Counted from the stretch's first letter, positions 1-11,363 are shown. The stretch: 64,000 nucleotides of DNA from Candidatus Pantoea soli (GCF_007833795.1 NZ_CP032702.1:868001-932000), one strand, 5' to 3'. Numbers and translations are program-made. The notes: generated by a model from the letters alone, not told the origin.

Positions 1-701
1 TGGGCGGTAACGCGCTGGAGACGGATGCATGGGGGCTGGATGCGGTGTCCGCCGGGATGCAGAAGTGCCTGGGCGGGCCGTCCGGCACGTCGCCAGTCAC
101 GCTGAGCCCGCAGATGGAGGCGGTGATCCGCCAGCGCAAATGCGTGGAGCAGGGGATTCGCACCGCCGCGCATCAGGATGGCGCTGATGAGATGATCTAC
201 TCCAACTACTTTGACCTCGGCATGATCATGGATTACTGGGGGCCGGAGCGCCTGAATCACCATACCGAAGCCACCACGGCCCTGTTTGGTGCGCGTGAGT
301 GCGCGCGCCTGCTGCTGCAGGAAGGGCTGGATAACAGCATCGCCCGCCATAAACTGCACGGCAATGCGCTGCTGAAAGGGATTCAGGGCATGGAACTTGA
401 AACCTTCGGCGACCTGCGCCACAAGATGAATAACGTGCTGGGCGTGGTGATCCCGGCGGGCATTGATGGCGATCGGGTGCGCAAGCTGATGCTGGAGGAT
501 TTCGGCATTGAGATCGGCACCTCTTTTGGTCCGCTGCACGGAAAAGTGTGGCGCATTGGCACCATGGGATACAACGCGCGCAAAGATTGCGTGATGCAGA
601 CCCTGAGCGCGCTGGAAGCGGTGCTGAATCACTGCGGCTTCCGCACCACCCAAGGCGCCGGACTGCAGGCGGCATGGGATCACTACGGGAGCCATGCATG
701 A
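1..701 (+). CDS. hpxJ: (S)-ureidoglycine--glyoxylate transaminase, 5' truncated
   Basis: This is the C-terminal part of a class V PLP aminotransferase of the PucG/HpxJ type; the frame is open from base 3, so the gene starts before the window. The PLP lysine lies in QKCLGGPSG near base 60. The family moves the amino group of ureidoglycine, made by allantoate amidohydrolase, to glyoxylate, giving oxalurate and glycine in the cytoplasm. The next gene is exactly that amidohydrolase, and the stop codon overlaps its ATG (ATGA at 698-701), which implies translational coupling within an hpx/puc purine-degradation operon. The substrate is inferred from context; a general alanine-glyoxylate transaminase is the alternative. 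Confidence 0.85.
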   Translation, partial: GGNALETDAWGLDAVSAGMQKCLGGPSGTSPVTLSPQMEAVIRQRKCVEQGIRTAAHQDGADEMIYSNYFDLGMIMDYWGPERLNHHTEATTALFGARECARLLLQEGLDNSIARHKLHGNALLKGIQGMELETFGDLRHKMNNVLGVVIPAGIDGDRVRKLMLEDFGIEIGTSFGPLHGKVWRIGTMGYNARKDCVMQTLSALEAVLNHCGFRTTQGAGLQAAWDHYGSHA

Positions 702-1957
702 GTGTCAGCCTGATGAGCGCCAGTGAGGCGCAGTCGGCCGCGCAGCGCGTCATGGCGCGCTGTGATGCGCTGGCTGAAATCAGTGAGAGCGCCGGCAGCC
801 TGACGCGCGTTTACCTGTCGCCAGAGCAGCTACGGGCCAATGCGCGCGTAGCAGAATGGATGCAGGCTGCCGGAATGCACACCTGGCAGGATGCGGTTGG
901 CAATATCTGCGGTCGTTACGAAGCCACTGTTCCGGGTGCGGCGGCGCTGCTGCTGGGCTCGCATCTGGATACGGTACGCAACGCCGGGCGCTATGACGGC
1001 ATGCTGGGGGTACTCAGCGCCATTGAAATTGTACAGTGGCTGCACGATCGCCAGCTGCGTCTGCCGCAGGCGATTGAAATTATCGGTTTTGGCGACGAAG
1101 AGGGCACGCGCTTTGGCATTACGCTGCTTGGCAGCCGCGGCATTACCGGCAGCTGGCCGGACAGCTGGGTGACGCATCCGGACGGCAACGGCATTACCGT
1201 TGCCGCCGCGATGCAGGACGTCGGGCTGGATGCCGCGCGGATCCATGAAGCCGCGCGCGAAGTCAGCGACATCGCGGCCTATCTGGAGCTGCATATTGAG
1301 CAGGGGCCTTGCCTGGAGCAGGCAGATCTGGCGCTGGGCGTGGTCACGGCCATCAACGGTGCCCGCCGGCTGACCTGCCACTTTAGTGGTGAAGCCGGCC
1401 ATGCCGGCACGGTGCCGATGACCCACCGCCGCGACGCACTTGCCGCGGCGGCAGAGTGGATGGTGTTTATTGAACAGACCACGCGCGAGCACGACCCGCA
1501 GCTGGTGGCCACGGTCGGCACGCTGAACTGCCAGCCGGGGGCGGTGAACGTCATCCCTGGCGAGGTTCAGCTGTCGCTGGATATCCGCGGCCCGCAGGAC
1601 GCACCGCTGGAGCGTCTGCTCTCGGTGCTGCTCACCCAGGCTGAGGCGATTGCCCTGCGGCGCGGTCTGTCGTTCACGGCGCACGAATATTATCGCATCG
1701 CGGCAACTGCCTGCGACGCGCGCCTGCAGCAGGCGCTGAGCCATGCCGTAGAAACCGTGCAGGGGCGTTCGCTGTCGCTGCCGAGCGGTGCCGGTCATGA
1801 CGCGATCGCTATCGCGGAGCGCTGGCCGGTGGGCATGCTGTTTGTGCGCAACCATCGCGGTATCAGTCACCATCCGGCGGAATCGGTGCGGGCTGAGGAT
1901 GTGGCACTGGGGGTGCAAGCCTGGCTGCAGGCGGTGCATCAGCTGGCGCAGGGCTGA
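698..1957 (+). CDS. hpxK: allantoate amidohydrolase
   Basis: A 419-residue M20-family metal-dependent amidohydrolase (AllC/HpxK type) that cleaves allantoate to ureidoglycine, CO2 and ammonia. Metal and substrate motifs are visible: GSHLDTV, GDEEGTRFG, HIEQGP and, in the lid domain, AGHAGTVPM followed by HRRD. The C-terminal GAGHDA motif supplies the last metal-site region. The start at 698 is chosen because it overlaps the upstream stop as ATGA; the frame stays open to 548, but that extension would cover the coding end of the transaminase. N-carbamoyl-beta-alanine or N-carbamoyl-cysteine hydrolases are close relatives, so specificity rests on the ureidoglycine transaminase upstream and the urate enzymes downstream. 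Confidence 0.88.
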   Translation: MSVSLMSASEAQSAAQRVMARCDALAEISESAGSLTRVYLSPEQLRANARVAEWMQAAGMHTWQDAVGNICGRYEATVPGAAALLLGSHLDTVRNAGRYDGMLGVLSAIEIVQWLHDRQLRLPQAIEIIGFGDEEGTRFGITLLGSRGITGSWPDSWVTHPDGNGITVAAAMQDVGLDAARIHEAAREVSDIAAYLELHIEQGPCLEQADLALGVVTAINGARRLTCHFSGEAGHAGTVPMTHRRDALAAAAEWMVFIEQTTREHDPQLVATVGTLNCQPGAVNVIPGEVQLSLDIRGPQDAPLERLLSVLLTQAEAIALRRGLSFTAHEYYRIAATACDARLQQALSHAVETVQGRSLSLPSGAGHDAIAIAERWPVGMLFVRNHRGISHHPAESVRAEDVALGVQAWLQAVHQLAQG

Positions 1958-1966
1958 GGAGACACC

Positions 1967-2461
1967 ATGGAGCTGACCACATTTAATCAGGCTGAGACGG
2001 AGCAGGCCCGCCAGGCCATTGCCCACTGCGTGGCGATCGCCGGCTGGCAGCAGGCGCTGGTGGCGGCACGCCCGTTTGCCGATACCGATGCCCTGTATCG
2101 CAGGGCGGAACAGCTGACGCTGAACTGGCAGGCGGACGATCTGCGGCAGGCGCTTAGTGCGCATCCGCGCATTGGGGAAAACGCCGCCGGTGCGCACCGG
2201 GAAGCGGCGCTGTCACGGCGTGAACAGTCGGCAATGCAGCAGGCGGATGCGGCGCTGCAACAGGCAATGCAGGCGGGCAATCAGCGCTATGAGCAGCGTT
2301 TTGGCCGGGTATTTCTGATTCGGGCCAAAGGGCGCAGCGGTGAGCAGATGCTGGCGGAATTGCAGCGCAGGCTTAACAATGATGCAGAGACCGAGCAGCA
2401 GGAAGCGCTGACGCAGCTGCGGGAAATTACCCTGTTACGGCTAAAGGAGAGCATCACATGA
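1967..2461 (+). CDS. hpxQ: 2-oxo-4-hydroxy-4-carboxy-5-ureidoimidazoline (OHCU) decarboxylase
   Basis: A 164-residue UraD/HpxQ protein catalysing the last step of the urate to S-allantoin route, in which OHCU is decarboxylated stereospecifically. The family signatures HPRIG (middle) and KGRSGEQMLAELQRRL (near the C-terminus) are present, and length fits stand-alone bacterial UraD. A GAGGAG ribosome site sits just before the ATG at 1967, nine bases after the allantoate amidohydrolase stop. The 3' end overlaps the HIU hydrolase start by four bases (ATGA, 2458-2461). The two enzymes therefore look co-translated, matching their consecutive reactions. No urate oxidase is visible here; an HpxO-type FAD enzyme or uricase would have to lie outside the window. 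Confidence 0.9.
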   Translation: MELTTFNQAETEQARQAIAHCVAIAGWQQALVAARPFADTDALYRRAEQLTLNWQADDLRQALSAHPRIGENAAGAHREAALSRREQSAMQQADAALQQAMQAGNQRYEQRFGRVFLIRAKGRSGEQMLAELQRRLNNDAETEQQEALTQLREITLLRLKESIT

Positions 2462-2793
2462 GCACCATCACCACCCATATTCTTGATACCGCGCTGGGCA
2501 AACCGGCGATTGGCGTCGCCATTTCGCTGGAGCAGAACAGCCCGCAAGGGTGGCTGCCGGTGGCTGAAGGCGAAACTGACAGCGACGGTCGGGTGACATC
2601 GCTGACCCCGGAACCGATCACGCCTGGCCACTACCGGCTGACCGCTGAAATTGGCGACTACTTTGCCGCTGACGGACGCGACGCGCTTTATGTCAGTGCC
2701 CAGATTGATTTTGTCATTGGCAGCGCAGGCAGCCACTACCATCTGCCTTTTCTTATCTCACCGTGGTCCTGGTCTACCTATCGCGGCAGCTAA
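2458..2793 (+). CDS. hpxT: 5-hydroxyisourate hydrolase (transthyretin-like)
   Basis: A 111-residue cytoplasmic transthyretin-related protein that opens the ring of 5-hydroxyisourate to give OHCU, the substrate of the preceding gene. Diagnostic ends are present: HILDTALGKPA at the N-terminus and the C-terminal tetrapeptide YRGS, which forms part of the active site in this family. There is no signal peptide, unlike the periplasmic HiuH forms. It is the last gene of the hpx transcription unit. About 240 bases without a gene follow before katG; I saw no convincing terminator or OxyR box there. Confidence 0.92.
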   Translation: MSTITTHILDTALGKPAIGVAISLEQNSPQGWLPVAEGETDSDGRVTSLTPEPITPGHYRLTAEIGDYFAADGRDALYVSAQIDFVIGSAGSHYHLPFLISPWSWSTYRGS

Positions 2794-3016
2794 TCCACCG
2801 GTGCCCGCCTGGCTGATAAGCGCTGCTGCGGCGGCACAAGGCGTACTGCGCCGCTGGTGCCTCCTGCTGTGCGCTTACTGTTTGTCAGCGCGCGGGTTTT
2901 TGCCCGCAATGCGGGCGTTGCCAGGCGGGCGATTGAAAGCCAGCAGCTATCAAAACCTTCGGTTCATCCAGATATATTCTGCTGCGGGCTGCGGTTATCT
3001 TAAGCGGATAACGTGA

Positions 3017-5236
<2,220 letters not shown>

Positions 5237-5253
5237 GTCATCCAGCGTTAACC

Positions 5254-5279
5254 AACCCCGGCCTGCCGGGGTTTTTTTA
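5254..5279 (+). terminator. katG intrinsic terminator
   Basis: An 8-bp perfect stem, AACCCCGG (5254-5261) with CCGGGGTT (5266-5273), carries a four-base loop and runs into seven T. It follows the katG stop by 17 bases and overlaps the yafV stop codon on the minus strand, so the two convergent genes share it. Confidence 0.92.
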
Positions 5280-6047
5280 TTTCAGGCTAAAGGCATCGGC
5301 GTCACGCCACGCCGGAAAGCGTTCGCGATAGGCCTGCAGATCGTTCAGCGAAAGTTCGGCGTCAAGACGAGCGCGGGCAAAGGGGTCGCCAGCGGCCAGA
5401 ATCTCACCCTGCGGTGAAATAATGCGGCTGTCACCGCTGTACTGATGCTGATTGCCATCGCTGCCGACCCGATTGCAACCGGCGACATAGGCCTGATTTT
5501 CAATCGCGCGCGCCAGCAGCAGGGCTTGCCAGTGCAGCGCACGCGGTGCCGGCCAGTTCGCGACATACAGCGCCAGATCGTAGTCGTTGTGATTGCGTGA
5601 GAACACCGGAAAGCGCAGGTCATAGCAAATCTGCGGCAGTATCCGCCAGCCGCGCCAGTGGATCACCGTTCGCGCCTCACCCGGCACATAGTGCTGATGC
5701 TCATTTGCCATGCGAAACAGATGGCGTTTATCGTACTGATGCAGCGTTCCGTCGGGCTCAACCAGCAGAAAACGGTTGACGGCGCCGCGTGCGGTTTGCA
5801 GCGCGGCGCTGCCACCAATCAACGCCTGCGTGCGCTGCGCATGGCCGTGCAGCCACGCCACGACCTCTTCCTGCGGCAGCGAGCTGTCGGCCGCCTCCAT
5901 GGCGAATCCGGTGGTGAACATTTCCGGCAACAGAATTAAATCGCGTCCGGTGACGGTGGAGAGAACGCTGTCAAAATGGCGCAGATTGGCCGCACCATCC
6001 ATCCAGCTCAGGGTCTCCTGCAGAACTGTTATTTTTAAAGCTGACAT
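5277..6047 (-). CDS. yafV: omega-amidase YafV (2-oxoglutaramate amidase)
   Basis: A 256-residue nitrilase-superfamily hydrolase, the same length as E. coli YafV. The Glu-Lys-Cys triad is visible as E42 in LLPEMFTTG, K107 in YDKRHLF and C141 in PQICYDLRFP. Omega-amidases hydrolyse 2-oxoglutaramate, the product left when glutamine is the amino donor in keto-acid transamination. The start overlaps the end of the glutamine-dependent transaminase ybdL by 13 bases, so the two are translated from one message and make a functional pair: transamination made irreversible by removing the keto product. Specificity is inferred from homology and pairing. Confidence 0.9.
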   Translation of the reverse strand: MSALKITVLQETLSWMDGAANLRHFDSVLSTVTGRDLILLPEMFTTGFAMEAADSSLPQEEVVAWLHGHAQRTQALIGGSAALQTARGAVNRFLLVEPDGTLHQYDKRHLFRMANEHQHYVPGEARTVIHWRGWRILPQICYDLRFPVFSRNHNDYDLALYVANWPAPRALHWQALLLARAIENQAYVAGCNRVGSDGNQHQYSGDSRIISPQGEILAAGDPFARARLDAELSLNDLQAYRERFPAWRDADAFSLK

Positions 6048-7195
6048 AAGCGCTCCGCAGCGGCGTCAAGCGTCGCTTCCTGTTTGGCAAAGCACAGGCG
6101 AATCAGCCGGTGCGGGAAAGGGTCTGCGCAGAACACGGAGAGCGGGATCGCCGCCACACCGGCTTCGCGCGTTAACCACTCGCAGAAGCTGACGTCGTCC
6201 CTGTCTGACAGGGCGCTGTAATCCGCCAGCAAAAAGTATGTGCCGGTGCAGGGCAGCACCTTAAAGCGGCTGGCAGCCAGCGCCTGCGTCAGGCGATCGC
6301 GCCGCGCACGGTAAAAGGCTGGCAGCTGCTGATAGTGTTCAGGCCGGGTGCGCAGCATATCGGCCAGCGCCAGCTGTGCCGGCGTATTGACGGAAAACGT
6401 CAGGTACTGATGAACCTTGCGGATTTCCGCGCTGAGTGCGGCAGGGGCGATGCAATAGCCCACTTTCCAGCCGGTCATGTGGAAGGTTTTGCCGAAAGAG
6501 GAGACGGCTACGGCACGCTGACGCAACCCGGCATGCGCCAGTACGCTGGCGTGTCCCTGTTCAGCAAAGCAGATATGCTCATATACCTCATCGCTCAGCA
6601 CATAAATTTCCTGCGCGGCGATCGCCTGCCACAGTGCGGTAAAATCGCTGTCTGACCAGACGGTGGCCGTGGGATTGTGCGGCGTATTGATGATGACCAG
6701 CCGGGTCTTCGCGCTGAGCTGCTGGCGAAATGCCTGCCAGTCCGGACGAAAGGCCGGCGGCTGCAGCGCGAGGCGTTTCAGCACGCCACCCGCCAGCGTG
6801 ACCGCCGGGGCGTAGCTGTCATAGCTGGGATCAAAACAGATCACTTCATCACCCGGACGCACCAGTGCGGTAATGGCGGCATAAAGCGCTTCGGTGGCCC
6901 CGGCGGTGACGGTAATGTCGTGCTCAGGGTCTGGCCGGTAGTCGTAAAGCGCGGCGGTTTTGTCGGCAATGGCTTCGCGCAGCGGCAGCACGCCGGTCAT
7001 CGGCGCATACTGGTTCGCCCCCTGGCTGACGTGATACGCCAGCCGCGCCTGCAGGTAGTCCGGGCCGCTGAAATCCGGAAAGCCCTGTGACAGATTAATG
7101 GCGTTGTGGCGGGCGGCGAGGGCGCTCATTTGCGTAAAAATCGTGGTGCCAAGCGCAGGTAATTTGCTGGCGGGGATCAGATTGGGCTGCGTCAT
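6035..7195 (-). CDS. ybdL: methionine (2-keto-4-methylthiobutyrate) aminotransferase YbdL/MtnE
   Basis: A 386-residue fold-type I PLP aminotransferase matching E. coli YbdL over its full length, including LSQGFPDF, TAGATEALYAAI, NTPHNPTATVW and the PLP lysine in SSFGKTFHMTGWKVGY. The family prefers methionine and aromatic acids and carries out the last step of methionine salvage, 2-keto-4-methylthiobutyrate to methionine, often with glutamine as donor. It lies upstream of and overlaps yafV. A sigma-70 promoter with a tandem MetJ operator just upstream of its -35 fits methionine control. A methylthioribose-kinase relic is divergent, so the pair looks like the surviving end of an mtn cluster. 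Confidence 0.93.
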   Translation of the reverse strand: MTQPNLIPASKLPALGTTIFTQMSALAARHNAINLSQGFPDFSGPDYLQARLAYHVSQGANQYAPMTGVLPLREAIADKTAALYDYRPDPEHDITVTAGATEALYAAITALVRPGDEVICFDPSYDSYAPAVTLAGGVLKRLALQPPAFRPDWQAFRQQLSAKTRLVIINTPHNPTATVWSDSDFTALWQAIAAQEIYVLSDEVYEHICFAEQGHASVLAHAGLRQRAVAVSSFGKTFHMTGWKVGYCIAPAALSAEIRKVHQYLTFSVNTPAQLALADMLRTRPEHYQQLPAFYRARRDRLTQALAASRFKVLPCTGTYFLLADYSALSDRDDVSFCEWLTREAGVAAIPLSVFCADPFPHRLIRLCFAKQEATLDAAAERLCQL

Positions 7196-7249
7196 GATGG
7201 AATAACCTTACGCACGAATAACGTGGTGGAGTAACCCTGAGTTGCTGCC

Positions 7250-7278
7250 ACTATAAGCAGAATGTTAACATTTGGCAA
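7250..7278 (-). promoter_or_regulatory. ybdL-yafV promoter
   Basis: On the minus strand, TTGCCA (-35, 7273-7278) and TATAGT (-10, 7250-7255) are separated by exactly 17 bases, about 55 bases upstream of the ybdL ATG. A divergent plus-strand candidate, TTGCTG (7242-7247) and TAACAT (7266-7271) with an 18-base spacer, would serve the gene at 7324. Confidence 0.75.
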
Positions 7279-7281
7279 TCG

Positions 7282-7297
7282 AGACGCTTAGACGTCT
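7282..7297. promoter_or_regulatory. tandem MetJ operator (two met boxes)
   Basis: Two contiguous 8-bp boxes, AGACGCTT (7282-7289) and AGACGTCT (7290-7297), match the met-box consensus AGACGTCT at 5 of 8 and 8 of 8 positions. MetJ dimers bind such tandem boxes cooperatively with S-adenosylmethionine as corepressor. The site abuts the -35 of the leftward ybdL promoter and lies just downstream of the possible rightward start, so it could repress both directions. It ties this locus to methionine metabolism independently of protein homology. Confidence 0.8.
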
Positions 7298-7323
7298 AAA
7301 GTCACGGTAATCAGGAGCAGAAA

Positions 7324-8016
7324 ATGGTGCATCATCATGAAATCTCCGCGCGGGCGCAGGCAACCGGTGAGCAACTGGCGCAGCAGCTGCTGACCCATGC
7401 GGTGTGGCGCGCCCCGAACCAGCCGGTGACGCTGGCGGGCGACCAGAGCGACAGCCCGTTCAGCTTTAGCCGTACGCCGGCATGGCAACAGGACAAGGCG
7501 CAGCGCCTGGCGCTGGCCAGTCTGCAGCTGCGTTTTCTGACTCATTGCGAAACCCGTCTTGCCAGCGGCCACCACGGGCCAATGGGATTTGATGTCGGCA
7601 GTGCACTGGCCGATCTGCTGATTAATTACTGTGGTTTACCGGGTCTGCTGCCGCCGCGTGAGGCGGCGGATGCGCGCGAGCAGCGCCTCAGCGATGTTCA
7701 CGCCTTATGGGACAGCTTCGCCCATCATTTCGTGGCGCAGTTCGGACAGCATCCGCAGGATGAATTTGCCGGCACAGAGGCTGCCGGGCTGTTTCTGCAG
7801 CAGGTCTGGACCGACGCCATTGGCTACTGCGCCATCGGGTTGCTGCGCCGCAGCGCCGGCGCGGCGCGGCTGGCAGATTTCTGTGCTATCCGTGATGACG
7901 CGATGCGCGCCGACTGTGTCAGCCACTGCCGGACGCTGGGAAGCGCACTGCTGCTGGCCGCGCCGCATATTGCCGATGCTGATGCGCTGATTGCCCGTAT
8001 TCGGCAGGCAGGCTAA
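7324..8016 (+). CDS. methylthioribose kinase (MtnK) C-lobe relic, catalytic loop missing
   Basis: A 230-residue frame with a good AGGAG site at 7313. From about residue 55 it follows the C-lobe of 5-methylthioribose kinase: GPMGFDVGSALADLLINYCG (85-104) and AREQRLSDVHALW (117-129) correspond to family segments, as do QQVWTDAIGYC and RDDAMRADC. The N-lobe that binds ATP is absent, and the stretch holding the family HGD catalytic loop and metal-binding DxE is replaced by SGHH at 81-84, an in-frame loss of roughly 28 residues. It should not be a kinase. No mtnA, B, C or D neighbours remain. Its preserved frame may mean a non-catalytic role or recent decay. The homology is from memory of the family; a search would confirm it. 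Confidence 0.7.
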   Translation: MVHHHEISARAQATGEQLAQQLLTHAVWRAPNQPVTLAGDQSDSPFSFSRTPAWQQDKAQRLALASLQLRFLTHCETRLASGHHGPMGFDVGSALADLLINYCGLPGLLPPREAADAREQRLSDVHALWDSFAHHFVAQFGQHPQDEFAGTEAAGLFLQQVWTDAIGYCAIGLLRRSAGAARLADFCAIRDDAMRADCVSHCRTLGSALLLAAPHIADADALIARIRQAG

Positions 8017-8020
8017 ATAA

Positions 8021-8046
8021 AAAAGCCTCCGGACGGAGGCTTTTCT
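8021..8046. terminator. bidirectional terminator between mtnK relic and fadE
   Basis: The stem AAAAGCCTCC / GGAGGCTTTT (inner arms 8025-8030 and 8035-8040) is flanked by A-rich and T-rich tracts on both sides, so it can end transcripts from both convergent genes. The fadE stop follows within five bases. Confidence 0.88.
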
Positions 8047-8050
8047 CTTT

Positions 8051-10495
8051 TTACGCGGCTTCGCTGGGCCGCGCCTGAGGTTTGCTTTGCGGCTTCGGCG
8101 CCGCCAGCGCTTCCGGTGCAAACTCATCGACATTGATGGCTTTCAGCCGGCTGGCTTCGGCGCGGGCCAGCACGCTGGCTTCTGCCTCGGTGATCCAGCC
8201 CTCTTTCAGCGCGCGCTGCGCCAGCGCATCCAGACGGGTAAACGACAGATTTTTCTTCTGCTGTTTACACAGCCGATCGTGAATCACCTCAGCCGCCATG
8301 ACATCCTGCAGCGCCTGCTCCAGCTGACCTGCCGGGTTGTGTTCGCTTGGCGTCAGGTACTGACCGCGGCCCAGCCGGGTGCGGGTGGCAGACGGCAGCT
8401 GCAGCAGTTTTGCCAGCGTATGATCCAATCTGTCGGACGGTGCCGGGCAGTGACGGCCGCCAGCAAAAATCACCATGCGCAGCGCACCGGCCACCAGACG
8501 CTGCGGGAAGTTGCGCAGCAGATCGTCCATCGCCACTTCAGCCTGATGCAGGGCATCCTTTACGCCCCAGTGCACCAGCGGCAAATCGGCTTCATTGCGG
8601 CCTTCATCGTCGTAGCGTTTCAGGGTGGCAGAGGCGAGGTACATCTGGCTCAGCACATCGCCAAGGCGCGCCGAGATACGTTCGCGGCGTTTCAGGCTGC
8701 CGCCTAATACCGCCATGGAGACATCTGACAGCAGCGCCAGATTCGCGCTCAGGCGGTTGATCTGCTGATAATAGCGTCGGGTGACATCTCGGGTCGGTGC
8801 GGCGCTGGTGCGGCCGCCGGTCAGGCCCAGCCACAGGCTGCGTACCAGACTGCTGCCAACGTGGCCGACGTGGCTGAACAGCGCGTGATCAAACAGGGCC
8901 AGATCGTTTTTCGCGGCTGCGTCCATCTCCGTCAGCACCCATGGATGGCAGCGGATCGCACCCTGACCAAAGATAATCATGCTGCGCGTCAGGATGTTGG
9001 CCCCTTCCACGGTGATGGCGATGGGCGCACCCTGATAGGCACGCGCCAGGAAGTTGTTATCGCCCAGCATAATGCCTTTACCACCGGCAATGTCCATGGC
9101 GTCAATGATGGCGCGCTGGCCACGATGGGTGCAGTGATATTTTACAATCGCCGACAGTACCGCCGGTTTTTCACCCAGCATGATACCGCTGGTGATCAGC
9201 GTGGCAGCAGCATCCATCACGTAGGCATTACCGGCGATACGTGCCAGCGGCTCCTCGATCCCTTCCATCTTACCGATAGAGACTTTGAACTGACGGCGGA
9301 TATGCGCATATGCACCGGTGGCCAGCGCCAGACTTTTCAGGCTGCCGGTTGAGTTTGAAGGCAGCGTGATGCCGCGTCCGACGGACAGACACTCCACCAG
9401 CATACGCCAGCCCTGGCCGGCCATCGCCGGGCCGCCGATGATGTAGTCAATCGGCACAAAGATGTCTTTTCCGCGCGTGGGGCCATTCTGGAACGGTACG
9501 TTCAGCGGGAAGTGGCGTTTGCCGATCTCAACGCCCGGCGTGTGCGTCGGGATAAGCGCACAGGTAATGCCCAGCTCTTCCGTCTCACCCAGCAGATGAT
9601 CGGGATCGGACAGTTTGAATGCCAGGCCCAGTACGGTGGCGATCGGGGCCAGCGTGATATAGCGTTTGTTCCAGGTCAGGCGCATGCCCAGCACCTGCTG
9701 ACCCTGCCAGTCACCCATGCACACCACGCCGGTATCCGGAATGGCACCGGCATCAGAACCCGCTTCCGGGCTGGTCAGCGCAAAGCAGGGAATTTCATCG
9801 CCGCGCGCCAGCCGGGGCAGGTAGTGATCCTTCTGCGCATCGGTACCATAATGCTGCAGCAGTTCACCCGGGCCGAGTGAGTTAGGCACACCCACGGTGA
9901 TCGCCAGGATGCCTGACACGCCAGCCAGTTTCTGCAGTACCCGCGCCTGGGCATAGGCGGAAAACTCCAGCCCGCCGTACTCTTTTTTGATGATCATGGC
10001 AAAGAAGCGATGCTGCTTCAGGTAGGCCCACAGCTCAGGCGGCAGATCGGCCATTTCATGCGTGATTTCAAAATCATTGGCCATGCGGCAGGCTTCTTCT
10101 ACCGGACCATCCAGAAACGCCTGCTCCTCTTCCGTCAGGCGCGGCTGCGGATAGTTGTGCAGTTTCTGCCAGTCCGGTTTGCCGCGAAACAGATCGCCTT
10201 CCCACCAGGTCGTCCCGGCATCGATCGCTTCTTTTTCCGTGCGTGACATTGGCGGCATCACCTTGCGGAAACGGTGCAGCACCGGTCCGGAGAACAGACT
10301 GCGACGCATAGCGGGCAGGTTAAACGGCAGCAGGATAATCGCCAGCGGCAGCAGCAGCCATGGCGTCCATAAACCGGCGGCAGCCAGCGCCGCGGTCCAT
10401 AACAGCACAATGGCGCTACTGAGACGCAGTGAAACCTGATGGTAGAAGAGAACGCCGACCAGTAGCAGCGTTGCGATAATCGAGGCAAGCAACAT
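8051..10495 (-). CDS. fadE: acyl-CoA dehydrogenase FadE
   Basis: An 814-residue protein, the E. coli FadE length, catalysing the first FAD-dependent step of fatty-acid beta-oxidation (acyl-CoA to trans-2-enoyl-CoA). The N-terminus has two hydrophobic segments (about residues 1-22 and 30-50), so it is probably held at the inner membrane. The dehydrogenase core shows [32 protein letters not shown] and [12 protein letters not shown], followed by the long C-terminal extension typical of FadE. The start at 10495 is preferred over an open extension to 10570 because it matches the E. coli N-terminus and has a GGAG site nine bases upstream. It is divergent from gmhA with a FadR-like operator between them. 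Confidence 0.96.
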   Translation of the reverse strand: MLLASIIATLLLVGVLFYHQVSLRLSSAIVLLWTAALAAAGLWTPWLLLPLAIILLPFNLPAMRRSLFSGPVLHRFRKVMPPMSRTEKEAIDAGTTWWEGDLFRGKPDWQKLHNYPQPRLTEEEQAFLDGPVEEACRMANDFEITHEMADLPPELWAYLKQHRFFAMIIKKEYGGLEFSAYAQARVLQKLAGVSGILAITVGVPNSLGPGELLQHYGTDAQKDHYLPRLARGDEIPCFALTSPEAGSDAGAIPDTGVVCMGDWQGQQVLGMRLTWNKRYITLAPIATVLGLAFKLSDPDHLLGETEELGITCALIPTHTPGVEIGKRHFPLNVPFQNGPTRGKDIFVPIDYIIGGPAMAGQGWRMLVECLSVGRGITLPSNSTGSLKSLALATGAYAHIRRQFKVSIGKMEGIEEPLARIAGNAYVMDAAATLITSGIMLGEKPAVLSAIVKYHCTHRGQRAIIDAMDIAGGKGIMLGDNNFLARAYQGAPIAITVEGANILTRSMIIFGQGAIRCHPWVLTEMDAAAKNDLALFDHALFSHVGHVGSSLVRSLWLGLTGGRTSAAPTRDVTRRYYQQINRLSANLALLSDVSMAVLGGSLKRRERISARLGDVLSQMYLASATLKRYDDEGRNEADLPLVHWGVKDALHQAEVAMDDLLRNFPQRLVAGALRMVIFAGGRHCPAPSDRLDHTLAKLLQLPSATRTRLGRGQYLTPSEHNPAGQLEQALQDVMAAEVIHDRLCKQQKKNLSFTRLDALAQRALKEGWITEAEASVLARAEASRLKAINVDEFAPEALAAPKPQSKPQARPSEAA

Positions 10496-10517
10496 AATGA
10501 ACCGCTCCGTAAGTAGT

Positions 10518-10534
10518 AAGAGGTCTGACCTGTT
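10518..10534. promoter_or_regulatory. FadR operator upstream of fadE
   Basis: The 17-base site AAGAGGTCTGACCTGTT matches the FadR consensus AACTGGTCNGACCWGTT at 15 positions, including the whole GGTC-N-GACC core. It starts 22 bases upstream of the fadE start. FadR binding there would repress fadE until long-chain acyl-CoA is present. Confidence 0.8.
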
Positions 10535-10736
10535 GGTAACAGGTTTAGAGCAGCGGCGGCGATTTAGCAATCTGTTTACACCGCAATTACAACGGATCTC
10601 ACAAAATCGCCATAGCGTGCCCGCACAACCGCCGCTGCTGCGACCGCGCCGCGCTTTTCCTGCGTGCGGGCGCTTTGCGGCGTTGCGCCATTCCGTTAAA
10701 CTTGCCGGGTCAATTTATCCTCTGAAGGACACCGCT

Positions 10737-11318
10737 ATGTATCAGGACATTATTCGCTCAGAACTCAACGAAGCAGCCGATACGCTCACTAAATTCCTGA
10801 GTGATGAGGCGAACATTCACGCCATTCAGCGTGCTGCGGTACTGCTGGCCGATAGCTTTAAAGCCGGCGGCAAGGTGCTCTCCTGTGGTAACGGTGGTTC
10901 ACACTGCGATGCCATGCACTTCGCTGAAGAGCTGACCGGACGCTACCGTGAAAACCGTCCTGGTTACCCGGCGATTGCCATCTCCGATGTCAGCCATATG
11001 TCCTGCGTCAGCAACGATTTCGGCTATGACCACGTCTTTTCACGCTATGTGGAGGCGGTGGGGCGCGAGGGCGATGTGCTGCTGGGTCTCTCGACCTCTG
11101 GCAACTCGGCTAACATCATTAAAGCGATAGACGCGGCGCGCGCGAAGGGCATGAAAGTGATCACCCTGACCGGCAAAGATGGCGGCAAAATGGCAGGCAG
11201 TGCCGACATTGAAATTCGCGTGCCGCACTTTGGCTATGCCGACCGTATTCAGGAGATCCACATCAAGGTGATCCATATCCTGATGCTGCTGATTGAAAAA
11301 GAGATGGTTAAGTCATGA
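10737..11318 (+). CDS. gmhA: sedoheptulose-7-phosphate isomerase GmhA
   Basis: A 193-residue SIS-domain protein, one residue longer than E. coli GmhA/LpcA. It isomerises sedoheptulose 7-phosphate to D-glycero-D-manno-heptose 7-phosphate, the first committed step to ADP-heptose for the LPS inner core. Sugar-phosphate and active-site motifs are present: [30 protein letters not shown] and the C-terminal [14 protein letters not shown]. The ATG at 10737 is chosen by alignment to the family and the GAAGGA site at 10724. yafJ follows after 45 bases, as in E. coli. Confidence 0.96.
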   Translation: MYQDIIRSELNEAADTLTKFLSDEANIHAIQRAAVLLADSFKAGGKVLSCGNGGSHCDAMHFAEELTGRYRENRPGYPAIAISDVSHMSCVSNDFGYDHVFSRYVEAVGREGDVLLGLSTSGNSANIIKAIDAARAKGMKVITLTGKDGGKMAGSADIEIRVPHFGYADRIQEIHIKVIHILMLLIEKEMVKS

Positions 11319-11363
11319 CGTGTGCCTCCTGCGCTGGCGGGAGGTTCTGCTAAGGCGGTAGCT

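Noticed and set aside
548..697. N-terminal extension of allantoate amidohydrolase
   Set aside because: It would overlap 150 bases of the transaminase coding region; the ATGA junction at 698 and family alignment fix the start.
830..2197. A 455-codon minus-strand open frame
   Set aside because: It is antisense to the allantoate amidohydrolase and OHCU decarboxylase genes, is Arg/His-rich in the way GC-rich shadows are, and has no family features.
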